Positions 36,344-43,182 of a DNA stretch of 43,182 nt are shown piece by piece. The notes under the pieces were generated by a model that worked only from the letters and a program-made list of their open reading frames with translations, did not search any database and was not told the origin of the DNA. Each line of letters starts with the position of its first letter. Positions within the stretch are counted from its first letter, which is position 1. This DNA is from Aphanizomenon flos-aquae FACHB-1287 (GTDB taxonomy: Bacteria; Cyanobacteriota; Cyanobacteriia; Cyanobacteriales; Nostocaceae), in contig NZ_JACJTO010000038.1 in assembly GCF_014698755.1 (NCBI RefSeq), positions 1 to 43,182 on the forward strand. The letters run 5' to 3'. The position numbers and the translations under genes are program-made.

Positions 36344-37186
36344 TTATTTTTGTTCTGTTGTGACAACTTTATCAGCAACAAAAGCCACCATTCTATCTAA
36401 AACTAATCCCACTAAACCGACATATACCAAGGCAATAATAATCTCACTCATATTAGTTTCAGTAGTCGTATTATAGGCATCCCAAATAAATGAACCAATA
36501 CCCACACCACCAACTAACATTTCCGCTGCGACAATTGCTAACCAAGATAAACCTATACCAATTCTTAAACCGGTAAAAATATAAGGCACAGTTGCCGGAA
36601 ACACAATCTTCAAGAAATAATTACCCTTCTGCACACGCAAAACACGAGCCACATTTACATAATCTTGAGGAATATTTTGTACTCCCACAGTCGTATTAAT
36701 GACAATCGGCCAAATTGAAGTAATAAAAATCACGAAAATTGCCGAAGGATTAGCTTGTTGAAAAGCCGCCAAAGAAATTGGTAACCAAGCTAAGGGAGGG
36801 ATAGTTCTTAACACCTGAAAAATCGGATCTACAGCATTATAAAGAAAAGTATTAGAACCAATTAATATTCCTAAAACAACCCCGACAACTGCTGCTAAAG
36901 AAAAACCTAAAGCAACTCGTCCTAAACTGGTCAATATTTGCCAGCCTAAACCCTTATCACTGTCACCATTATCGAAAAAAGGATGAATAACAAAAGGGTC
37001 CCAAGTTTCCCGAATTGTTTCTATCGGTCCTGGTAATTGAAAACTAGGAATTAAACAAAGTAATTCCCACAACATCAAAAAAACAAATAATCCAAACAGC
37101 GGTGGTATAACCTTCTTAATCAAAAACTTATTAATTACCTTCTGCTGTTTACTACTAACTCTACGACTTCCAACAATAGCAGCCAT
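36344..37186 (-). CDS. nrtB: Nitrate/nitrite ABC transporter permease NrtB
   Basis: The 280-residue inner-membrane protein shows about six hydrophobic segments (for example PPLFGLFVFLMLWELLCLI, VALGFSLAAVVGVVLGILI, SEIIIALVYVGLVGLVLD) and an EAA-like loop VARVLRVQKGNYFLKIVFPA. It is the membrane channel of NrtABCD. It sits between nrtA and nrtC, 48 bases before nrtC. The 149-base gap to nrtA contains parts of two dispersed repeats (37231 and 37279-37311). Confidence 0.96.
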   Translation of the reverse strand: MAAIVGSRRVSSKQQKVINKFLIKKVIPPLFGLFVFLMLWELLCLIPSFQLPGPIETIRETWDPFVIHPFFDNGDSDKGLGWQILTSLGRVALGFSLAAVVGVVLGILIGSNTFLYNAVDPIFQVLRTIPPLAWLPISLAAFQQANPSAIFVIFITSIWPIVINTTVGVQNIPQDYVNVARVLRVQKGNYFLKIVFPATVPYIFTGLRIGIGLSWLAIVAAEMLVGGVGIGSFIWDAYNTTTETNMSEIIIALVYVGLVGLVLDRMVAFVADKVVTTEQK

Positions 37187-37335
37187 TTTTTTCTCCTGAG
37201 TAAGTTATTAAAAATCTCTTTTTCTTCTCTTCTTAGCGCCTCTGTGTGAGACTCGAAAATCTAATTAATTTAGTAAATTTTGTTGGGTTGCAATTTCGCT
37301 TAACCCAATTTTAACCAAATTTAACTAAATGTAAA

Positions 37336-38646
37336 TTACACCTTCTTAATTTGCAAACTCTTTAGATATTCCTCTGGTTTTTCAGAGTCAAATTTAACCC
37401 CATCAAAAAATGTTTCCACACCGCGAGAAGAACTTGCTGGAATTTCCGCAGCAGCCACACCCAAAGCCTTAGCAGCTTGTTTCCATAGATCTTCTCTATT
37501 GACCTGATCAACAATTTCTTTCACTTTTGTATCTTTAGGTAAATAACCCCACCGAATTTCTTCAGTTAAGAACCAAGTATCATGACTTTTATAGGGATAA
37601 GAAGCATTATCTTCCCAATATTTCATACGATATGCAAAGTTTTGCTCTTTACGTCCATCACCATAATCAATATTACCTTTAGCCCGTTCTAAAATATCAG
37701 CTACGGCCACATTAAAGTATTTCCTATCAGCGCAGATTTTACACATTTCTTCTTTGTTTTCTGCCTGATCACACCATTGTTGTGCTTCCATAATTGCCAT
37801 TAATAATGCTTGGGTAGCATTGGGATTTTTATCAACCCAATCTTGACGCATAGCAAAGGCTTTTTCTGGATGGTCATTCCATAGTTCACCTGTAGATAAA
37901 GCTGTATAACCTAATTTTTGACTTACCAATTGAGCATTCCACGGTTCTCCTACACAAAAAGCATCAACAGTTCCAACTTTCATATTTGCTACCATTTGTG
38001 GTGGTGGTACTGCTTGTAAAATTACATCTTGATCTGGATTAATACCCCCTGCTGCTAACCAATAACGCATCCATAAATCATGAGTACCACCGGGAAAAGT
38101 CATAGCAACTTTTAGAGATTTTTTATCGGCTTTGGCTTTAGTGACAGACTCTTTTAGTAATTTACTTTGTAAACCAATTTTCAAATCTTTGAATTTTTCA
38201 GCAACTGAAATTGCTTGACCATTGATATTTAACCGCGCTAACAGATACATTGGTACTTTATCATTTATGGTCAACAAATAGGGCATAGGGCTAAGAATAT
38301 GTGCGCCATCAATACCACCACCAGATGAGCCAATTTTTAAGTTATCGCGGGTGACTGGCCAGGATTTTTGTTTGCTGATTTCCACATCAGTCATACCATA
38401 TTTAGTAAAGAAACCTTTTTCTTTAGCAATAATTAAAGGTGCGGAATCTGTTAAAGCAATAAATCCTAATTTGGCTGTGGTTGTTTCAACTTTTGGGGAA
38501 TTATTAGCTAGTTTACTATTGGAAGAAGTAGCACTATCTGTTTTTGCTGAATCAGATTTACTAGATGAACAGCCGTGTGCCAAGATAGAAGTTACTGCTA
38601 CTACACTTGAGGTAATAATAAATTTTCTGCGAGAAATATTGCTCAT
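37336..38646 (-). CDS. nrtA: Nitrate/nitrite-binding lipoprotein NrtA
   Basis: The 436-residue protein has a signal with SRRKFIITSSVVAVTSILAHGC, i.e. twin arginine, hydrophobic core and a lipobox-like Cys at about residue 26, then a Ser/Thr-rich linker. The binding domain starts AKLGFIALTDSAPLIIAKEKG and contains AFCVGEPWNAQLV and VREIRWGYLP-like EEIRWGYLP. It is anchored on the periplasmic side of the cytoplasmic membrane and delivers nitrate or nitrite to NrtB. It is 70 bases after nirA. Confidence 0.96.
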   Translation of the reverse strand: MSNISRRKFIITSSVVAVTSILAHGCSSSKSDSAKTDSATSSNSKLANNSPKVETTTAKLGFIALTDSAPLIIAKEKGFFTKYGMTDVEISKQKSWPVTRDNLKIGSSGGGIDGAHILSPMPYLLTINDKVPMYLLARLNINGQAISVAEKFKDLKIGLQSKLLKESVTKAKADKKSLKVAMTFPGGTHDLWMRYWLAAGGINPDQDVILQAVPPPQMVANMKVGTVDAFCVGEPWNAQLVSQKLGYTALSTGELWNDHPEKAFAMRQDWVDKNPNATQALLMAIMEAQQWCDQAENKEEMCKICADRKYFNVAVADILERAKGNIDYGDGRKEQNFAYRMKYWEDNASYPYKSHDTWFLTEEIRWGYLPKDTKVKEIVDQVNREDLWKQAAKALGVAAAEIPASSSRGVETFFDGVKFDSEKPEEYLKSLQIKKV

Positions 38647-38716
38647 GGGAAACTCTTAATCAGTTTTAATTTGGGTTTGCAGTTATCTCTGGATTTTGGC
38701 GATTAAATTAATTAAT

Positions 38717-40285
38717 TTAAAGAGGAATCAAAGCCTGTTCTTTAATTTTTGCACCAAAGTTGTCAATAAGTAAATCTCTTAATATGGGTTGTAAGTCTTC
38801 GCAAGGAATACCTTTTTGAACACAAGTTCCTAAATGTGCATCTTTCCCCACTGTTCCACCCATATAAATATCCACACCTTCTAACATTTGCCCATTTTTA
38901 CGGACTTTAGTTCCCATTAAGCCAATATCTGCTACTTGGGGTTGTCCACAGGAATTTGGGCATCCTGTCCAATGAATTCGCACTGGACGTGATAAAGTTA
39001 ATTCAGATTCCAATGATTTAATCATTGCTAAGGCGCGATTTTTGGTTTCTATTAAGGCAAAATTACAAAATTGTGCCCCAGTACATGATACCAATGATCC
39101 CATTAATAAGCCAGGGTTAACTGCAAATTTCTCTAATATCCTTTCTGTGAAAAATGTTGTTAAACTACTATCGGGAATGTTGGGGATAATAACATTTTGT
39201 TCGACGGTAAACCGGATTTCTCCACTTCCGTAAACTTCTGCTAACCGCGCAATTTCTGACATATCATTAGCGGATAATCTTCCCACAGGAATATTTAAAC
39301 CCGCATAGTTTAAGCCCACTTGTTTTTGTTTATATATCCCCAGATGATTCCGTTTTTCCCAGTTAATTTCATCTTTCGCTGCTGCGGGTAATAATGATTT
39401 TCCAAATCGCTTTTCTACTTCTAAACGGAATTTTTCTATCCCCCATTCATCAAGTAACCACATTAACCGGGCTTTTTGTCTGTTTGCGCGTAAACCATGA
39501 TCTCGGAATATCTCAACAATGACTTTGGATAATGATACAACATCAGCCGGTAATACCCAAACATTTAAAGGAATGGCCGCTTCGCAACGTTTAGCAGAAA
39601 ATAAACCACCGACAATGACGTTAAAACCAAAAACTGGGATTTGCTCTTGAGTTGTCAAAAAAGCGGGAATAAAGGCTAAATCGTTAATTTCTGCATGAAC
39701 TGAATTATCTCTTCCCCCAGTAATTGCAATATTAAACTTTCGGGGAAGATTACTAAATTCTGGATTACCTTCACCATTGTTAGTCAGCATATCTTGGATT
39801 TGCTGGACTAATTCTCTGGTATCATAAAACTCATCTGCATCCAAACCTGCTACAGGATCACCCGTAATATTGCGTATGTTATCCATCCCAGATTGGATAG
39901 TGGTCAATCCAACTTTGTGAAATTTATTAAAGATATCGGGAATATCTGAAAAATTGATCCCGCGTAGTTGTATATTCTGTCTAGTGGTAATATCGGCGCT
40001 GCCGTCGTCACCGTAACACTGTACTACTTGTGCTAAAACTGACAATTGATTGCTAGTGAGAATACCATTAGGTATTCGCATTCGCATCATGAATTTACCG
40101 GGGGTCACTGGACGGAAAAACACTCCTAACCATTTTAGGCGATGGTTAAGGTCATTTTCGTCCATTGCTTCCCAACCAATTTGGGTAAAATTCTCAATTT
40201 CGTTTTTAACTGCGAGTCCGTCTTTTTCGGCTTTGAATTTCTCGAATTTATTCAGTTTGTCTGTGGTAGTTGCTGTTTCTGTCAT
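38717..40285 (-). CDS. nirA: Ferredoxin-nitrite reductase NirA
   Basis: NirA reduces nitrite to ammonium with six electrons from ferredoxin, using siroheme and a [4Fe-4S] cluster. Cluster cysteines are in VSCTGAQFCNFA and WTGCPNSCGQPQVADIG. The substrate-site region includes TTRQNIQLRGI. The 522-residue length is normal. It is the first gene of the operon nirA-nrtABCD-narB, 129 bases downstream of the predicted -10 box. Confidence 0.97.
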   Translation of the reverse strand: MTETATTTDKLNKFEKFKAEKDGLAVKNEIENFTQIGWEAMDENDLNHRLKWLGVFFRPVTPGKFMMRMRIPNGILTSNQLSVLAQVVQCYGDDGSADITTRQNIQLRGINFSDIPDIFNKFHKVGLTTIQSGMDNIRNITGDPVAGLDADEFYDTRELVQQIQDMLTNNGEGNPEFSNLPRKFNIAITGGRDNSVHAEINDLAFIPAFLTTQEQIPVFGFNVIVGGLFSAKRCEAAIPLNVWVLPADVVSLSKVIVEIFRDHGLRANRQKARLMWLLDEWGIEKFRLEVEKRFGKSLLPAAAKDEINWEKRNHLGIYKQKQVGLNYAGLNIPVGRLSANDMSEIARLAEVYGSGEIRFTVEQNVIIPNIPDSSLTTFFTERILEKFAVNPGLLMGSLVSCTGAQFCNFALIETKNRALAMIKSLESELTLSRPVRIHWTGCPNSCGQPQVADIGLMGTKVRKNGQMLEGVDIYMGGTVGKDAHLGTCVQKGIPCEDLQPILRDLLIDNFGAKIKEQALIPL

Positions 40286-40413
40286 GATCTTTTTTTAGGG
40301 AACAGGACTTAATTAATTGTGTATCCGTGTTCTTATCGCTTCTGTGTTTTCCACTTTGAGGAAATAACTGATAGTAATTTCTTTGTCGGTGGTGTAACAG
40401 TTGCGATATTGAT

Positions 40414-40455
40414 AACTTAATCCAATTTTTGATAATAGTTCGTATAGTAGGTTAC
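40414..40455 (-). promoter_or_regulatory. NtcA-activated promoter of nirA
   Basis: On the minus strand GTAACCTACTATAC (40455-40442) is a perfect GTA-N8-TAC NtcA box. Exactly 22 bases after it lies TAAGTT (40419-40414), a TA-N3-T -10 box. This is the canonical class II NtcA promoter layout, so transcription should start about 120 bases upstream of the nirA ATG and rise under nitrogen limitation. Confidence 0.9.
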
Positions 40456-41243
40456 TAAATTTTGGTTATTATGTAGAAAGCGGATGTACTACTTGTGTTT
40501 TTTACATAAAGCGGGAAATTTTTTTCGTGGCGCACAGATTCAGATAAAAGAGTAGGGACAATTTTTGATAACAATATTTGCCAATTTTCCGTTGGAGTCA
40601 TTAACAATTGTTCTAAAGTTCCTGTATCTTTCTCTCGCACAACAGTGACTGCGGAAACTAATGTCCCGATTAATGTTAATACTAAACCCATGACTCCTGG
40701 TACAAAAAACCAACTACTTATAAGTCCAGGATTATAGAGAAATACGACTTGAGGTGATACGGGAGAAATACGTTTACCTGGTTCTAAACTGAGATTATAT
40801 TGTTGAACAATTTGATTCATATAATTAGCTGCAATACCCGCTGTATTAGCATTTACTGCATCAATAAAAACTTGAATTTCTGCCGATTTCTGTGCTAATT
40901 TACGGGGAAAATCAGGAGGAATTATGACCCCTACATCTAACTTTCCTTCTTCTACTTGTTGACTTAAATCTTTTTCGCTATTTGGTACAGATTCTAAAGT
41001 AAAAATTCGATTGGAAGTCATTGCAGAAATTAGTTCCCAACTATCAGCAACATGAGCATAATCAATCACATCTAATTTCAAGTTTTGGACATCAGCATTA
41101 AGTGCAAATCCATAAAATAATAATTGCACTGTTGGAGGTACTATTAACAAAATAATTAATTGTCTATTCCGTAAAATTTGATTAATTTCTTTTCTTACTA
41201 ATGCCCAAAATGGATTATCAAATAATTGAATAATAAATTTCAT
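40455..41243 (-). pseudogene. ABC-2 type permease, C-terminally truncated
   Basis: Residues 1-230 match ABC-2 permeases of the YhhJ/DrrB-like type: N-terminal FWALVRKEINQILRNRQLIILL, a large extracytoplasmic loop, then VPGVMGLVLTLIGTLVSAVTVVREKDTGTLEQLLMTP. Intact relatives are about 370 residues with several more membrane helices. Here the match stops after SKIVPTLL and a 30-residue unrelated tail follows. The stop codon overlaps the NtcA box by one base, so a deletion or rearrangement probably joined this gene to the nirA promoter region. No ATPase partner is present nearby. Confidence 0.8.
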
Positions 41244-41451
41244 AAAATGTCTTTACCTTGATCTTGTGGTTTCCCTTTCTTTTTTGTTACTCTAACTCAG
41301 ATAAGGCGTTAATTTAGTTAAATTAGGTAAGATTATCATAATTAGAGTTTTTTGCGGTTAGACTTTCAAACATTGTTAGGATTTATACACAATACCCCTA
41401 AGCTTTGGGTTCTACTTATTCAGCCTTTATTTTTGAAAATTGGGCTTAAAA

Positions 41452-42069
41452 TCAGGTTTGAAATATTGATTTTTGCTTAATTGCACTGATTAAAATCCCT
41501 AAAATCTTTTTCACATCTTTGATATAATATTCGGTTAAATCAATAGAAATAACTTGATCTTCTAGCTTCAAAAACTGCAAAATAGTCCCGATAGTTACCG
41601 CACCATAAACAATTTTAATCGCATTTTGTTTTTGTTCATTAAACAATTGAGCGGCCAGCATTTCTGCTATACATTGACCCAAACCTGATTTCAGATTTTC
41701 ATTTTTACTTTCTACTAATGTAATTACAGGTGCGCGGACAAAAAGCTGCTCTTTAGAAAGACTAATCAGAAAATCGTAAAAACCATTTAAACCTTGTTGA
41801 TTATCCACATTAAAATCTATCCCGGAAAATAAACTTATTTCATAATTTAATTTCCGTCTGACTTCCAGTAAAATTGGGCTAATTATCATTTCAGAACGGG
41901 CTTTTTCCGTATTAATTGCCACAGCTAAATCAATATTATCCTTGAGAATTGTTGTTAGTAAATCGCTGCATTCTTCCTCTAAGATATCCCCAAATAATCC
42001 TGATACTTCATTTAGTGTCAGTCCAAAATTTTGAATAATTTCACTTAATTTGAAATCACTGTAAACCAT
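41452..42069 (-). CDS. Hypothetical protein with PD-(D/E)XK-like motif
   Basis: The 205-residue protein is not one I can name. It contains GLNGFYDFLISLS, then APVITLVESKNENLKSGLGQCIAEMLAAQ at residues about 105-140: an Asp, an E-x-K and a downstream Gln spaced as in PD-(D/E)XK nuclease-fold proteins. No membrane segment is visible. It lies between spoIIM (37-base gap) and the truncated permease, all on minus. A nuclease-like or structural role is inferred from the motif only. Confidence 0.65.
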   Translation of the reverse strand: MVYSDFKLSEIIQNFGLTLNEVSGLFGDILEEECSDLLTTILKDNIDLAVAINTEKARSEMIISPILLEVRRKLNYEISLFSGIDFNVDNQQGLNGFYDFLISLSKEQLFVRAPVITLVESKNENLKSGLGQCIAEMLAAQLFNEQKQNAIKIVYGAVTIGTILQFLKLEDQVISIDLTEYYIKDVKKILGILISAIKQKSIFQT

Positions 42070-42106
42070 GTTTATTACCTTCGATAATAACGTTAATTAT
42101 TATGTT

Positions 42107-43054
42107 CTACTTCCGACTACAATACCGCACCAAAAGCACAAATAAACCCATACCAGCTAAATATTTAATTGGGTCTGGAATAACTGGATTTGGAGAGAAA
42201 AACCCCTCAATTAAACCAGCAAAAATCAACATTGGTACAATCCCAAAAACCAATTGTACAGCCAAAGAACCATAAAATTTTAACGCATCCAGACGGCGAT
42301 ATTGACCCGGAAATAAAATTGCCCTTGCCAGTAATAATCCTGAACCACCCGCCAAAAATATCGCAGGTAATTCTAAAGCACCATGGGGAAATACAAAGGC
42401 CCAAAATGGATAAGCTAGATTATTTTGTCCTACCAAAGCACCAATAGCACCAATTAACAACCCATTAAATACTAATAAATAAATCGTATATAAACCCGCC
42501 GTAATTCCCCCAGCCACAGCCCCAAAAGACACAAGAATATTATTCATCATAATATTACTAGAAGCTAACGGTTCAATTCCCACAATCGAACCCATCCATA
42601 ATTCATGCTTATCTCTCACCAGAGAAATTAATTCTGCCGGTACTAACAACGACATAAAACTCGGATCTTGCCAAGCATACCACCAAGCAATTAAGCCTCC
42701 AAAAATAAACATAGCAGTGGCTGTGGCAATGTACAGGAAGGTTTGCTGTACAACTTGAGGAAATCCCCACAGGTAAAATTTCTTAGCTGCTTGCCATTCC
42801 TGTCGCCGCGAACCCTGGTAAATTTGTGTATAGGCGCGAGTCGTCAAAGATTGTAAACTTTGAATCAGAGTTTTACCTACTTGTTGAGTCCGTGCCCTAG
42901 CTAAATCGGCGGCCACAGACCGATATAAACTCGCTAATTCCCTAATTTCCGTAGAACCCAGGGATTTTAACCGTTTTTGTTCTACTTTCTTTAATAAAGC
43001 ATCTAACCGCTGCCAATTAGGCTCTCGTCTTCCTATCCAACGTTGAATATTCAT
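42107..43054 (-). CDS. Stage II sporulation protein M (SpoIIM/DUF95) family membrane protein
   Basis: The 315-residue protein has a cytoplasmic helical N-terminus (WIGRREPNWQRLDALLKKVE) and about six membrane segments from residue 100 on, with the family motif PHGALELPAIFLAGGSGLLL (HG-x-x-E) near residue 225. SpoIIM-family proteins outside sporulating bacteria are widespread; their function is mostly unknown. The ATG at 43054 has GAG about 8 bases upstream. The IS630-type element begins only 17 bases upstream (43072), so its native promoter has probably been displaced. Confidence 0.88.
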   Translation of the reverse strand: MNIQRWIGRREPNWQRLDALLKKVEQKRLKSLGSTEIRELASLYRSVAADLARARTQQVGKTLIQSLQSLTTRAYTQIYQGSRRQEWQAAKKFYLWGFPQVVQQTFLYIATATAMFIFGGLIAWWYAWQDPSFMSLLVPAELISLVRDKHELWMGSIVGIEPLASSNIMMNNILVSFGAVAGGITAGLYTIYLLVFNGLLIGAIGALVGQNNLAYPFWAFVFPHGALELPAIFLAGGSGLLLARAILFPGQYRRLDALKFYGSLAVQLVFGIVPMLIFAGLIEGFFSPNPVIPDPIKYLAGMGLFVLLVRYCSRK

Positions 43055-43071
43055 AAATTTCTCAATACTTA

Positions 43072-43182
43072 CAGCAGTTTGATATCAAGTCCAGTACAAG
43101 AATAGCTATCTAAATAGGGTCAAAAAACAATCCACAATGATTAAACCAATTGAGAGCATTTTCATCAGTAATAGCATTAACC
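43072..43182 (-). mobile_element. IS630-type element, 3' end (partial, runs off window)
   Basis: The terminus CAGCAGTTTGATATCAAG follows TA at 43070-43071 and matches the inverted terminus at position 111. On minus, a reading frame from the window edge to TAG at 43112-43110 ends ENALNWFNHCGLFFDPI, resembling the C-terminus of IS630-family transposases. The transposase points toward spoIIM. Confidence 0.6.

Noticed and set aside
1-43182. Window as a circular plasmid
   Set aside because: The two ends are different parts of an IS and do not overlap; joined directly they would lack most of the transposase.

Overview
The window looks like a contig from a filamentous, Nostocales-type cyanobacterium (low GC, GCGATCGC HIP1 sites, heptameric STRR repeats, NtcA/NtcB-type nitrate genes, bidirectional Hox hydrogenase, HoxH-linked CBS gene). 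No rRNA or tRNA was seen. Both ends run into what appears to be the same kind of IS630-type element: exactly 111 bases of it at each end, in the same orientation, each next to a TA. The window is therefore probably a whole contig bounded by two copies of a repeat.

Layout. (1) 0-2.8 kb: a 3-hydroxyacyl-CoA dehydrogenase cut off by the left IS, a pentapeptide-repeat protein, and a Uma2-family protein. (2) 2.9-9.2 kb, minus strand: universal stress protein, then hoxE-hoxF-hoxU-hoxY-CBS-hoxH, a complete NAD(P)-linked bidirectional [NiFe] hydrogenase operon colonised by repeats. (3) 9.4-10.5 kb: a short cyanobacterial-type KdpD whose start lies 7 bases from a CRISPR array. (4) 10.5-20.5 kb: a type I-C CRISPR-Cas locus with a 56-repeat array, cas7, a cas8c broken by a 165-bp non-autonomous element, cas5 and a divergent cas3. 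No cas4, cas1 or cas2 is present. (5) 20.7-24.4 kb: nifJ (pyruvate:flavodoxin oxidoreductase) carrying a palindromic repeat inside its coding sequence. (6) 24.4-28.1 kb: a PIN/UPF0175 toxin-antitoxin pair, a STAND (NB-ARC-like) NTPase with TPRs that seems split from its N-terminal domain by a -1 frame change, and an IS200/IS605-like remnant. (7) 28.2-40.5 kb: a nitrate assimilation cluster with a Rieske lipoprotein, ntcB and a TrpD2-like gene on plus, and nirA-nrtABCD-narB on minus behind a textbook NtcA-activated promoter. (8) 40.5-43.1 kb: a truncated ABC-2 permease, a PD-(D/E)XK-like hypothetical protein, and a SpoIIM-family membrane protein 17 bases from the right IS.

How it fits together. 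Nitrate enters through NrtABCD and is reduced by NarB and then NirA; NtcA (site visible) and NtcB control this. HoxEFUYH and NifJ belong to fermentative and redox-balancing metabolism. The CRISPR locus is the most unusual part. It has a long, uniform array with its leader beside cas7, but no adaptation genes, and its Cas8c subunit is interrupted by a MITE-like insertion with a perfect 9-bp target duplication. Interference is therefore either dead or depends on a split Cas8c. Small repeats and IS remnants have entered coding or 5' regions at many places (cas8c, nifJ, hoxF 3' end, the dehydrogenase, kdpD 5' region), which shows active genome remodelling.
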